Below are positions 31,354 through 41,759 of a stretch of DNA of 64,000 bases, one piece after another. The notes under the pieces are model-generated. The model was not told where the DNA came from, ran no database searches, and saw only the letters and a program-made list of their open reading frames with translations. The position numbers and the translations under genes are program-made. How positions within the stretch are numbered: the first letter of the stretch is position 1; each line of letters starts with the position of its first letter. Source of the DNA: Symbiodinium microadriaticum (taxonomy: Eukaryota; Sar; Dinophyceae; Suessiales; Symbiodiniaceae); contig LSRX01000073.1 of the NCBI GenBank assembly GCA_001939145.1, positions 616,420 through 680,419 of the forward strand. The letters are read 5' to 3'.

Positions 31354-32081
31354 NNNNNNNNNNNNNNNNNNNNNNNNNNNNNNNNNNNNNNNNNNNNNNN
31401 NNNNNNNNNNNNNNNNNNNNNNNNNNNNNNNNNNNNNNNNNNNNNNNNNNNNNNNNNNNNNNNNNNNNNNNNNNNNNNNNNNNNNNNNNNNNNNNNNNNN
31501 NNNNNNNNNNNNNNNNNNNNNNNNNNNNNNNNNNNNNNNNNNNNNNNNNNNNNNNNNNNNNNNNNNNNNNNNNNNNNNNNNNNNNNNNNNNNNNNNNNNN
31601 NNNNNNNNNNNNNNNNNNNNNNNNNNNNNNNNNNNNNNNNNNNNNNNNNNNNNNNNNNNNNNNNNNNNNNNNNNNNNNNNNNNNNNNNNNNNNNNNNNNN
31701 NNNNNNNNNNNNNNNNNNNNNNNNNNNNNNNNNNNNNNNNNNNNNNNNNNNNNNNNNNNNNNNNNNNNNNNNNNNNNNNNNNNNNNNNNNNNNNNNNNNN
31801 NNNNNNNNNNNNNNNNNNNNNNNNNNNNNNNNNNNNNNNNNNNNNNNNNNNNNNNNNNNNNNNNNNNNNNNNNNNNNNNNNNNNNNNNNNNNNNNNNNNN
31901 NNNNNNNNNNNNNNNNNNNNNNNNNNNNNNNNNNNNNNNNNNNNNNNNNNNNNNNNNNNNNNNNNNNNNNNNNNNNNNNNNNNNNNNNNNNNNNNNNNNN
32001 NNNNNNNNNNNNNNNNNNNNNNNNNNNNNNNNNNNNNNNNNNNNNNNNNNNNNNNNNNNNNNNNNNNNNNNNNNNNNNNNN
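31354..32081. other. Assembly gap, 728 N
   Basis: All bases are N. Open frames that cross it are artefacts. The sequence 32082-33360 beyond the gap holds telomere-like blocks at 32335-32400, 32470-32550 and 33090-33185 and no supported gene. Confidence 0.99.
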
Positions 32082-33366
32082 GCCTAACATCAAGGGTTTA
32101 GGGATCATAGGATCCTTAAGCCTGTGCAAGGCTGACCAAAGCTGCGAAAAGAAAAACTCTGCCTAGGATCAGGGACCACGCAAGTAGGCTATGGTTGGAG
32201 TTTTATGAGAGTGGGGCTATCCAACCTTATAGAGGCCCCTGAGCATTTCAAGTAGAGAATCTCGAAGGAGAGGTGCCATGAAGACTAAGTCCGTAAACCC
32301 GCACGAAATTGTCAGGATTCATATACCCTACCCTCTGAACCCTGAACCCTGAATCCTAAACCCTAAACCATACACCCTACAGTACCCTACACCCACGAAC
32401 CTCCTCTGCGTGCGGCTTTGCTCGGGGTACGGAAGCGTTGGCTGCCGAGGCCTCTACACGAGCGCAGACGGGTTTAGGGCTTGGAGGTTAGGGTTTAGGG
32501 TTTAGGGTTTGGAGGTTAGGGTTTGGGGTGAATTTAGGGTTTAGGGGTTGGGGTTGCTACAGCGTTTGGGGATGGAAACTACATGGTTACCATGTCAATG
32601 TCAGACCTTTTGGGTTACGTTGTTCTCACTGTATAAGTTGTTTGGAGCATAATGATGCCACTCAGGATTTGGATAGACCCTTAACTGCATTGCTCTTTCC
32701 CTGGTGAATGCCAGGGTTCTCTTGCTACAGGATCACAGCCAATCATTAAGTAGCTTATTGACTCACCTACCACGTTGTCCAGGGCAACCTGCTACAGCTT
32801 TTAGTTTAAGGGTCTTTGAACTGTAGGGTGGAGGTTAGGTAGTTCTGGCTCGCTCGGTTGCCTTGGCACTCCTTTCTGGAAAATCCCCTTTGTTGTTGAT
32901 GTTCTACCCCTAAGCTTTCAAACCCCAACCTCATAACAACTAAAACCTTGCCTCTAAACAGGCCACCATCTAAGCCCACGCCTACACCGGGAAATGCAGC
33001 ACCCTTGGCAAATTACTAAAGCCGAAAAGGAAGTACAGTCAAGGGTCCCGGCTGGTTTCAATTCTTCGAAATCTAAACCCTCACCGTCCCTCACACCTCA
33101 ACCCTAAAAGCCCTAAACCGTACCCTAAATCCTAGGAGCCCTAAACCCCCCCAAACCCCAAAACCCCAAACCCAAAACCCTAAAACCCATCGAATCCGGA
33201 AGCTTTCAGAGCCTTTTTTGGGCTGCTGCAGGAAAAAAAGCGCCAGGGACCGTCGCCCCTGAATCCTCAACCCCTGAAATCCTAGAACCCGAAAGCAACC
33301 CCTGAAATCCCAAAAGTTCGAAAACCCTGGCAGGAGCGCCCCGAGATCAAGTTTCTCCAGAAACTC

Positions 33367-33603
33367 CTACAGGAGCTTCTCGATCATGCTTTCAAGCTGC
33401 TTCTTGATAGCCTCCTCGAACATCTCTGACATGTCAGGCGCTGGGCGACTTGCCTCGCGAACCCTCGCAGCATTGAAAGGGTTCCATTTGTGCTGCTCAA
33501 AGCACGCTCCAAACCCCCTAAACCCTAAACCCTAAATCCAAGCTACTGCGAAGGGAGGCACCTGGAAGCTTCCATTGCTTGTCCGGGTCGATCACCCAGC
33601 TGC
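33367..33603 (-). CDS. Two-exon gene end with a telomere-like intron, unknown product, helical C-terminus
   Basis: Minus-strand exon 33603-33562 follows ACCTACAG and ends CCAG|GTGCCT. Exon 33506-33367 follows TTTGGAG and ends in TAG at 33367-33369. The 55-bp intron is largely TTTAGGG units and the junction is phase 1. The peptide runs ..WVIDPDKQWKLP then ACFEQHKWNPFNAAR and ends in an amphipathic helix (MSEMFEEAIKKQLESMIEKL). After the TAG the same frame continues with another helical run (EFLEKLDLG), so the stop could be a recent mutation, a read-through site or the real end. Upstream lies element F (33617-33783). Confidence 0.5.
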
Positions 33604-33616
33604 CTGTAGGTCGATG

Positions 33617-33705
33617 CGCCCAGACGTTCCAAAATCCCTTAGTACAGGAAACTACCTCAAACTATAGGACTCCTAATCTCTACATAGAGAACTAAGACTA
33701 TCTAT

Positions 33706-33744
<39 letters not shown>

Positions 33745-33783
33745 GCATAATCCTTGATTAAGGGGTTTTGGAAGGTCTGGGCA
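33617..33783. mobile_element. Family F element with an (AT)n core
   Basis: GCCCAGACGTTCCAAAATCC and GGGGTTTTGGAAGGTCTGGGC (last 20 bases shown in part) are inverted arms. The centre is a (TA) run at 33708-33741. Confidence 0.85.
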
Positions 33784-34042
33784 GCCAGGACCATCAAGCC
33801 CAAGAACGTCTCATGCTGTAGACAAGTCTTTACAAGATATGCCATGCATGTCAGCCTTCTACGCCACCGTCAACACATGAACTGCCACCGCCAATTCTTA
33901 TGGCTAGGAGGCTTCAGCAACAAACCAAATACAGCCAGACAAAAAAAACGAAGTGCAATCGAAACCCTACACCCTAAACCTATATGGGTAGGTTCATGGA
34001 ATTGAGCACTAGAGAGTCATGCTGAAGCCCCAAAATGCTCGC

Positions 34043-34135
34043 CTTAATATGTCGACCTTAAGAATTAGAATAGGATTTGGGGGGTGCACTATGCTTGTAT
34101 GTAGCAAACCTGAGGAATTATTCAGGCTTCTATCT
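34043..34135. mobile_element. Family M element (copy 3), worn
   Basis: CCTTAAGAATTAGAATAGGATTTGGGG-type left arm and GAATTATTCAGGCTTCTA right arm. Between 34136 and 35090 I see a worn family F element (about 34856-34940), telomere-like words at 34600-34700 and a poly-G run. Confidence 0.55.
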
Positions 34136-35100
34136 ATTCAACCCAAAACCCTTACGGAACCCTTACAAATCCCGTCTAAAACCCGTTTAGTATTATTCAG
34201 TATTCAGGCTTTTGGATCTGGGCTTTGAAGGAACCAAGGAGAAAAAATGTGGACTTTTATCAACATGGCTCCTTTGGTACAAAGTCAAGTGGTACTCCAC
34301 AACAAAGGCCCTATTAAAACCTGAACCCTAAACCCAAGAACAATCTGCAAAACACAACCCTCGGCCCCGCACCCTTCTGGCTGCCGCTGCTGCCGCATCT
34401 CGAGCTTGCTCGGCAGCTGCCTCGCGCTGCATTTGTCTCAAGACCTAGAGTAACCGAGGTACCTGAAAGAAACGGTAAATGGACCAAAGTTCTGTATCAT
34501 ATCCTTTTTTAAGGTACATTGGCTACTCGGTAGATGTAACACCTTTCTAAGGTCATATCCTGTTTAACTATCTCCCACCGCAAACAAATCTTTAGAGTTT
34601 CGGGTTCAGGATCTAGGGCTTTAGGGCTTTAGGGCTTTTGGGCTTTTGGCTTTAGGACTTAGGATTGAGGGTTTAGGGTCTAGGGCTTTACGGCTTTAGG
34701 GTTAAGGATTCTGGGGTTTCTGTTCAAAAACCGAAAGGCAGCCCGAAAAAGTAGGCTTTGGGGGGGGGGGGTCCAGGTAACCCCTACACTTGAGCCCTAA
34801 ACTACTAGTATGACAAATCTTGAACCCTAAACTCTACACTTGAGCCTTATAGTTTGGGTACTGCCTTAAATTATAGGGGACTTAATATTATGAATTAAGG
34901 TATATTCCTTGATTAAGGGGTATTGGGTTCTCTGGGCTTGTAGTGCAGCTTGCCGGCTGAAGTGCTGTCTGGGAAGAGGCTGTCTCCTGTTGCGTGGCAG
35001 AATTCTTCCTCAGGGTTCCAAGGGACCCCATTACTTAATGGGCTCTATCAGGCTCCAATAGGGGGCTATTGGGACTTGTGGAGTTTTTTATTGGCGGTTT

Positions 35101-35299
35101 TAAGGGTCCAAAGGACCCAATACTTGGCTGAAAGAGAGCCTCGAGAAGTACGGTTGATGATATAAACCGTTAGCATTAACCATAATAAGGAATATACCAT
35201 AATTTCAGGTCCTCAAGCTAATGCAGGATTTATATCATCAACAGTATGGCATACATAATGAAACTGGTGATATGTAGGCATTCCCTAAGGACCGGATGA
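35101..35299 (+). CDS. Candidate two-exon gene end spliced at element B5
   Basis: An open frame (start uncertain, after a TTTTAAG acceptor) ends ..LAEREPREV at 35152, with the last bases CG before GTTGATG. The intron 35153-35244 is element B5, ending CAACAG. The second exon (..MAYIMKLVICRHSL..) ends in TGA at 35297-35299. The junction is phase 2. Another frame on the same strand (..TWLKESLEKY) also reaches this donor, so the frame choice is not certain. Confidence 0.38.
35149..35246. mobile_element. Family B element (B5), candidate intron
   Basis: TACGGTTGATGATATAAACC to TTTATATCATCAACAGTA, complete. Confidence 0.88.
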
Positions 35300-35667
35300 C
35301 CCTTACCTGTACCCTTCCACTATGAGTCCCTACATGGTATATGAGCCTTAAGCTCTTTTAAGGGTCATTTCGTCCTGAAGGTAAGGGACTACACATAATC
35401 ATTTAGGGACTGTAAGTGAGGGGAATACTATTCTATACTAATTGTCCAGACCTCTATCTTGCATCCCGCCGATCCACACACTTAAGCAGCGACCTTTGCG
35501 GCGGCCACCATCTGCGCTATGTTCACCTCGGAGCCAGGATGGAGGCCTTATAAAAAATTGGTAGAAAGTTCCTGAACCCTATAAGCCCTAAACCCTAAAG
35601 CCCTGAACCCTAGACTCTAAACCCCTAAAGCCCTAGCGCCCTAAACCCTATATCACGGGCTCGGGTC

Positions 35668-36491
35668 ATGGATTCCATGAAAATCGGTGGCCGAGGGGTC
35701 CAAGGCGTGCACAACTTGGAAAGCAAACAGCACGGGGTTTAGGGTTTTGGGCTTATAGTATGTAGGGTTTTGGTTTTCTAGGGTGTACAGGGTTCGGGGT
35801 TTATAGTATGTAGGGTTTGGGCCATCTTAGGTGTATAGGGCTTTGAGCTTATAGTATGTAGGGTTTGGGCTTTATGGGGTGTTTAGGGTTTGGGGTTTGT
35901 AGGGTTCAAAGAGCAACTAGCGCAGGGCTTCAGGGTCTCGGTGCCTATCACTACTGTTTCCAACAGAATCCTGTGGGAGAGTGCGAGCACGAGCCCCTGA
36001 AGCTTATAATGTCTCCAAACCCACTATATAATGTAGGAACCTGATTGAGACACCCTGGCCCGATTACCCCAATATATTAAAACTAGGGTTCATATGAAGA
36101 ATCATAAGAAAGGCCCAGGGTTTCTTAATCGGGTTCCTACATGAAGAAAGCGCAGCAGAAAGGACGGTCGAAGCTGAGGCAAGCCACAAACCCTAAGGGT
36201 CCATATATACTACTATTATGGAATTGGGCCCCAAAAACCATAATATGAATGGTCTGTTGGGACCTAATTCCATAATGGTAGTATATATGGACCCTCTGGG
36301 AAAGTTTTTCCTTGACTGACTAAGCTGGGCTAAGCATGCAGAAGAGCAGATTCAAGCCAGCTGCCTCATCATTACGAATCTTGCACTTAGCGACGCTTGT
36401 TGCGGGATTAGCCGAGCCACTTTGCGCGCCCACGGAGCCCATGCGGCTTTTGGGAGACCTGCACTCCAATCTTGAGGATGTTCGGCCATGA
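35668..36491 (+). CDS. Four-exon gene, 117-residue product of unknown function
   Basis: Exons are 35668-35736, 35967-36032, 36147-36198 and 36325-36491, joined with phases 0, 0, 1 from ATG at 35668 to TGA at 36489-36491. Intron 1 (230 bp) begins CACGGG|GTTTAGGG and is a telomere-like higher-order array, ending in a good acceptor TTTCCAACAG. Intron 2 is element J1 (AAT|GTAGGAACC to CATGAAG). Intron 3 is element G2 (AAGG|GTCCATA) plus 24 bases to CTAAG. The N-terminal third is glycine and charge rich, exon 3 is basic (KAQQKGRSKLRQ), and exon 4 holds a hydrophobic stretch (ILHLATLVAGLAEPL) that could be a helix. The antisense strand of exon 4 is also open, so transcript evidence is needed. Confidence 0.57.
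35734..35912 (+). repeat. Telomere-like higher-order array forming intron 1 of the 35668-36491 gene
   Basis: GTTTAGGG followed by several units of CTTATAGTATGTAGGGTTTGGGC-like sequence at roughly 45-60 base spacing. Confidence 0.82.
36032..36142. mobile_element. Palindromic element, family J (J1), candidate intron
   Basis: TGTAGGAACCTGATTGAGAC on the left pairs with TTTCTTAATCGGGTTCCTAC on the right. A second copy is at 39538-39620. Confidence 0.85.
36191..36300. mobile_element. Family G element (G2), candidate intron
   Basis: CCCTAAGGGTCCATATATAC to GTATATATGGACCCTCTGGG, inner arms ATTATGGAATT and AATTCCATAAT. Confidence 0.9.
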
Positions 36492-36919
36492 GCAGATGCA
36501 TTTTCTTCAGAGTGTTTTCGACTATGTAGCCGCTGATCGTCTGGACCTCGCCGCTCTCTGACAAGATCTTGTCTAAGCGACATCAGTTAAAGCTTTACTC
36601 TGGGACAGAGTCCGCGCATCATCAGCATCAACCGGCCTCTGTGTAAACCTCCACCAGGGCATGAAAAGACTGGTGACCACAATCCTGCATCTGAGCACAA
36701 GCTCTGCACTCAAGAAGATTGGCATGATGACGGCTCTGCCGCACAATGGATTGGTTCGCTGCGTTCGGGAAAACCGATACTCTGAATGGCTTTAATGTAC
36801 CTAAAGCCCTACCATTTGGGTACTTAACTTGGAGCCTTCGGGAAAAGATCTCAGGATGTACTTGGACCCTATAACACCTTGCGGTTTAGCGCTCCCTATA
36901 TTGATTTTGGGGTCGAGGT

Positions 36920-37130
36920 AAACTCTAAACCCCTAAACCCTCAAGGGCTCTAGAAGTAGCTTTTGAAGACCCGAAACCCTAAACTCATAAGCCCTAGAGG
37001 GTTCTAGAAGTACTTTTTGAAGACCCGAAACCCTAAACCCCTAAACCCTAGAGGGTTCTAGGGTTCTAGAAGTACTTTTCGAAGACCCGAAACCCTAAAC
37101 CCATAGGCCCTAACCTCTAAACCCCTAGAA
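36920..37130 (-). repeat. Minisatellite mixing a telomere-like unit with a unique word
   Basis: GAAGACCCGAAACCCTAAAC occurs at 36965, 37019 and 37081, each preceded by GGTTCTAGAAGTACTTTT-like sequence. A second compound array (AAATTCGTAAA plus CCCTAAA) follows at 37195-37350. Confidence 0.85.
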
Positions 37131-37510
37131 CAAACCCTGAGCCCTGCGGCCTGGGAGCTCCTGTAACCGAGTATCACGCAAGGCCCCCTACACCCGAAAC
37201 CCTAAACCCCAACCCCTAAACCCTATAAACCCTAAACCCTAAATTCGTAAAACCCTAAACCCTAAATTCGCAAATCCCTAAACCCTAAACCCCTAAACCC
37301 TAAACCCTAAATTCGTAAATCCCTAAACCCTAACTCCTTAAACCCCAAAACCCCTAACCACGTTGCAAGCTGATGTCCCCAGTCCCCGGCCAGACCTACG
37401 AGTTCCCTTAGAAAGGAGCCCCATATAAAGGGTTCCCTGAAAGGGTTCCTTGAAGAACTCCTTAAAGGGATCTATGGGGGTTTATAGAGATTTTTTGAGG
37501 GTCAGGGGAC

Positions 37511-38540
37511 TTAGTAAGTAGGCATCCCAAACATTCCAAAATCCCTTTACTAAGGAAAATATACCGTAAATCATATTCGGGAACCCCCACTGTCCTTGGG
37601 GCTTAAGGTTCAGGGCTTAGGGTTTGATAGTCTAAAGGTAGAACATCTCCAGATAAATTGCAAATATGGCGACTTCTGGTCAACACGCCACTAACTGAGT
37701 CCCCTGACCCCGGCTCAACATTCCCCCCCCCCCCCACAATTTTTTACGTATTCGATAAACCCCTAAACCTCACCCTCAACCGTGAACGCTAGGCCCTAAA
37801 CCCCTATAAACCCTTCAGGAGCCCGTATAGATCCCTTAAAGGGCCCCGTATAGATCCCTTGGAGAACCCTTATAAGCGCTCATGACTGACAAACCATAAA
37901 GGCAATGAGCCCGAGCTTTGACTATCCTGGGTATCCCGGGCCGTCGTTCCAACAGGTGCCGTCCCTGACGCGTTTTGGGTTTTTTTGAGCTTTAGGGTTT
38001 TAAGGTTTATAGGGCTTAGGAATTTAGAACTTTCGGGGGTTTAGGCTTTATGATCTTTGACGGGCCAAGGTTTTGACCAGGGGCTTCGTTTCCATGTCGC
38101 ATGCCCTAAAAATTGCAGAAGCTTCGGGCCACAAGGCTTAGGGCTCGTAAGGGTTTAGGGGTTTAGGGTTTAGGGTTTGGTGTTTAAGCCAACAAAAGAT
38201 CCTGATTGTCGGCTATGTTTTCCCAAAGGGTCCGAGGTACTGTTACGGGAGATACATCCCCCAATCATACGAGTAATTCCTCATATGGGTAACCTACATT
38301 CTACTATAGGGGTGCATAGGCTTTGGATCCTTAAAACCAAGTTCCCTACAGATCCCAAAACATCCCTTATGAAACAAACCCTTATAGACTTATAGATATT
38401 ATTAGTTTTTTTGGACCAAAAGGGTTTCAGGTGCCCGACTTCCCTAAACCCTAAACACCCAAGCACGCCTGCGAGCTTTGCGGGGGAACTATGTGCCTGT
38501 TGCCGTGCCAAAAAAGACGAAATGAACCCTAACTACCAGG
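37511..38540. other. Region without a supported gene
   Basis: It holds a worn family F fragment (37511-37570), a C-run at 37724-37735, telomere-like words at 37750-37810 and 38145-38180, and a family L repeat at 38228-38312. Minus-strand frames at 38281-38511 are open but without clear splice partners. Confidence 0.5.
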
Positions 38541-38549
38541 GCGTATCGC

Positions 38550-38858
38550 TCATGTACCACATACAGTAGAAGCCCAAAAGTTGGAAACCTAATAGCCTCA
38601 ATCCCTAAGAGTAATGTATAGGGAATCCCAGCACTAATTGGCCGTAATCCGGTTTCCAACTTTTTGGGGTTCACTGTAGGGATTGATAGCATAAGGGTCT
38701 CTGGCCCTCCTTTGAAGGGTCCTTTGGTCCAGTAGGAGGGGACCTTGGGTCCGCATGATTTTCAAGAAGCGGCACGGGCTACTTTCGATGCCTGAAGCCG
38801 CTCTGAAGATCGAACTGCACCCGATCTGGATCCCTATCTCAAATGCCACACACCACAA
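38550..38858 (-). CDS. Candidate two-exon gene spliced within element P, unknown product
   Basis: The minus-strand frame 38858-38661 is open for 66 codons and ends ..YSEPQK before AAA|GTTGGAAACC, which lies in the terminal repeat of the family P palindrome. The acceptor GGCTATTAG ends at 38589, and a twelve-codon exon runs to TGA at 38550-38552. The intron is 72 bp, phase 0. The true start is uncertain: the first ATG in frame is near 38753. No family was recognised. Confidence 0.42.
38567..38685. mobile_element. Palindromic element, family P
   Basis: TACAGTAGAAGCCCAAAAGT on the left pairs with ACTTTTTGGGGTTCACTGTA on the right; only copy seen in the window. Confidence 0.8.
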
Positions 38859-39537
38859 TCACAAGACTCAATCCCGACGACGTCATTTAGCCCTGTAAAG
38901 CTATGAACAACACTCGTGAAGCTGGAACGATGGCAAAGCCGAGCGGGTGCCTCGCGACGCTGTAGTAGTTGTCGTCGCCGTGGTTTTGGCCTCCGGCGAA
39001 TACTTGATGGGGTGCTTCTGTTTAAGATTTGTTATTTGAGCCAAAAACTCTATAAAGGTTCATCTGCTTACATGTTCCATTCATCTTCAAAGATCGAGAC
39101 GTATCTATAAAAACTGCACGGTTTGCGAAGCCTAACTAGAACCCCAAAGCCCTAAGCCAACTAGGAGAACTCCGCTGGCACTCGCATACTCAAAAGATGT
39201 AAGGGATACCCTGAAGGATGTGCAACCGATGAGACCCGAAGACACACATCGAATGGCCGTCAAGAGTCAAGGAAACCAAGACCTTCCAACATCCGTTAAT
39301 TAAGGAACTTAGTTGCTGAGTTCATAAGCACAAAAAGTGTACACATTTAGCTCGATAAGGGATTCAAAAAGCTAAAAAAGTGTAGTCATTCATAGACTAA
39401 GGGAATATAGGGTTCTTTGTATGAGGGATCTTTAAGGATTCTGTGAGGGTTGAGGGTTTGAGAAGTTTTCGGGCCCAAACTAGCGAATAGACCTTAAGCT
39501 ATAGTGGGAGCATTAAAACGAATTCAGGTAAAATGTA

Positions 39538-39665
39538 GGAACCTGATTAAGAAACCCTGGCCCTAGAACTCCAATGCATTCGGATTCATTTTGAGAACCC
39601 TAATAAAGACCCAGGGGGTTCCTATATTATGCTTGAATGTAAGGGGTTTTGGAAGGCCTGGGAAC
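39538..39665. mobile_element. Family J element (J2) followed by a half copy of family F
   Basis: TGTAGGAACCTGATTAAGAA.. to AGGGGGTTCCTATATTA (J2, to 39620), then AAGGGGTTTTGGAAGGCCTG (F right arm, 39648-39665). No gene is supported between 38870 and 40740. Confidence 0.7.
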
Positions 39666-39896
39666 TGGAAAGAAGTGAAGCCGACGTCAAGATTGAAGGG
39701 CTTTAGGCTCTGAAGCCGAAATTTCACGGTTTAGGGTTTAGGGTTGGGGTTTCAGGGTTCCAGTGGTCACCAAGGTGCCTCAAGTTTGAAACACAGGAGA
39801 GCATACGGCACAAAAACCCTCTCCGATGTTGGAAAATATGCCTGTTGGTTACTCCAGCGACTTCGCAAATACATCATGTTGCGGGCTTACACCCTG

Positions 39897-40135
39897 AACC
39901 CTAAACCTTAAACCCAGAACACTAAAGCACTCAAATTTGTCTACCCTCGAAGCGCAACATCTAAACCCAAAGCTCGGAACCACTAATCTAAACCCGTAGC
40001 CCTAGTACCCAAAAATCCCTGAACCCGTAAAACAACCCTAAACCCCAAAACCCCAAAACCCCAAAACCCCTAAACCCTAAACCCTAAACCCTAAACCCTA
40101 AACCCTAAACCCTTAAACCCTTAAACCCTTAACCC
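39897..40135 (-). repeat. Telomere-like block, CCCTAAA orientation
   Basis: Includes a clean run of CCCTAAA units at 40070-40115. The opposite orientation follows at 40215-40340. Confidence 0.9.
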
Positions 40136-40746
40136 CTATAGGAGAATCTAAAAAGAGCCCAGGAGCCGGAATGTTCACGACGACGGAGGATCTGTACGGC
40201 TTGTCTTTGCCTCGTTTAGGAAACGTGGAGTTTAGGGCTGAGGGCTTCGGGTTTAGGCCTTTAGGGCTCAGGGCTTAAGGTTTAGGGTTTAAGGCTTAAG
40301 GTTTAGGGCTTAAAACTTAGGGTTTAGGGTTTAGGAAGCGAAGGCAAGGGTTTCCCAGCTTTGGGGCTTAGGGCTTAGGAAGCTCAAGGGTCTTGGATTC
40401 AGAGTTTGGGGGTTTAGGGCCGTTTTGGGTTTCCGGCGGATGGGCTTCCAGCTTAGGAAGCTTGGGAGTTTTAAATTGAGGGCTCAGGAAGTTTAGCTTC
40501 TTTTTCACCAGCAGTCTTGAGCCAACGTCACAGTTCGCTTCACTGCAGACAAACTCTGGGCTGCAGCTTCTCAACCAACCTCAAAGCAACCATTCGGCCC
40601 CTCAGAGATTCTGGTGCCTCTTGTAAGCATTGTAAGCGCTGTTCCCACAACTCTTTATTTATAGAGCTTTCCTCACTTGGTTCTCATCACTGACCTGAAT
40701 ACTGGAATCTGCAACAGGACAACAGGATCGCTCCCTGAAGTGTTGG

Positions 40747-41384
40747 TCAAGGCCATGACAGCATCGTAGCAGCTGTAAGCGTATCATCCTGGCAAAATGG
40801 TGCCGGTGGCATCCCCATGCAGTCCTTCCAATTCTGGGCTGCTGCGAAGCAGTCCTCAAAGCCGATATCCCAGTTGCTGCATGTGTCCAGGGTGCCGTGG
40901 CACAATCAGTGCTTCTGTGCACTCAGGGTGGAAGTCTCCAACAGCTCAACGCCCTAATCCCCAAACCCAAAACCCTAAAACCCTAAACTCTACACCCGAA
41001 GACCTAAAACCCTAAACTCTACACCCGAAGACCTAAAACCCTAAGACCCTAAACTCGAAGCCCTAAACTCCCAGCGCCAGGCCCCCCGGGTTCGGCTGCT
41101 TTGCACTTCTGGCCATAAGGTGGTATGGTTGATGATATTTGGGTTTTGGGGGTTTTGGGTTTAGGGCTTGGGGTAGGGTTTAGGGGCTGAGGGTTGATGA
41201 GATATAACCTGCATGACCTTAAGGACCCTAAGCTATGGGAATTATGGTGTATTACCTATTTCGGCGACTATTATGGGTAATGCAGGCTTTATATCATCAA
41301 CCGTAGTTCAAGACACGAACGCACAGCACCCGTAGTCAGAAGCATATGAAGGTACCAATTCAGCTTAATTTGCTCAAGCGCCAT
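40747..41384 (-). CDS. Multi-exon gene, unknown product, 5' exon with ATG
   Basis: Minus-strand exon 41384-41302 starts with ATG (..ALEQIKLNWYLHMLL..) and ends CTACG|GTTGATG at element B6. The intron 41301-41109 contains B6 and ends GGCCAG, because B6 has lost its own CAG end. Exon 41108-41069 ends GGGA|GTTTAGGG. The next intron (41068-40954) is telomere-like and ends GGGATTAG. Exon 40953-40913 starts GVELLETS... Phases 2 and 0 agree. After it either a 36-bp GC-AG intron leads to exon 40876-40747 (..NWDIGFEDCFAAAQNW.., TGA at 40747-40749), or the frame reads through a single in-frame TGA at 40906-40908. The acidic, tryptophan-containing 3' segment reads clearly as protein. No family was recognised. 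Confidence 0.5.
40988..41060 (-). repeat. 29-bp tandem repeat inside a telomere-like intron
   Basis: CTCTACACCCGAAGACCTAA.. occurs at 40988 and 41017 with a 29-base period. Confidence 0.85.
41124..41305. mobile_element. Family B element (B6) interrupted by a telomere-like block
   Basis: The left terminus TATGGTTGATGATAT (41124-41138) is followed by TTTAGGG-like units to 41191, then GGTTGATGAGATAT again (41192-41205) and the rest of the element to CATCAACCGTA. Confidence 0.88.
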
Positions 41385-41597
41385 GTAAGGTGAAGCGTTT
41401 CGGGACTTGGGGTTGTTGGTAGTGGGCAAAAACTGAGGTTTTACAGGGCTTGGGGTCTTCTGGGTACTGTGTTCAGGGTTTAAGCCTGTACCCTAAATCC
41501 TATACTAAACACTGACATTACCCGAAACGCCAAAGCAAGGGTACAGGGCCCATAATTGTAGAATCCGAAACTCTAAACCCTAATATCCCTCATATAG

Positions 41598-41598
<1 letters not shown>

Positions 41599-41636
<38 letters not shown>

Positions 41637-41722
41637 CGTATATATCTGTGTGTGTGTGTCTGAAAACTTAAGCCCTAAACCGTCCCTGTGTGTCTTTGTG
41701 CGGTGTGTGTGTGTGTGTGTCT
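41599..41722. repeat. (TA)n and (GT)n microsatellites
   Basis: TATATA run at 41606-41645, GTGTGT runs at 41648-41660 and 41703-41720. Confidence 0.9.
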
Positions 41723-41759
41723 TCGTGTTCTGCCAGGCCAAGTTGCTCTCCGCACTGAA

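Noticed and set aside
31332-32129. Two ORFs of over 250 codons
   Set aside because: They consist almost entirely of N from the assembly gap.
39014-39030. TTGAGCCAAAA, matching part of the inverse dinoflagellate spliced-leader sequence
   Set aside because: Only 11 bases match and the rest of the leader is absent, so it is not evidence of a relict spliced leader.
40762-40986. 74-codon plus-strand frame (..AKWCRWHPHAVLPILGCCEAV..) that looks coding
   Set aside because: It is antisense to the minus-strand exons of the 40747-41384 gene, which have a start codon, phase-matched introns and a more protein-like composition. It shows how misleading single open frames are here.
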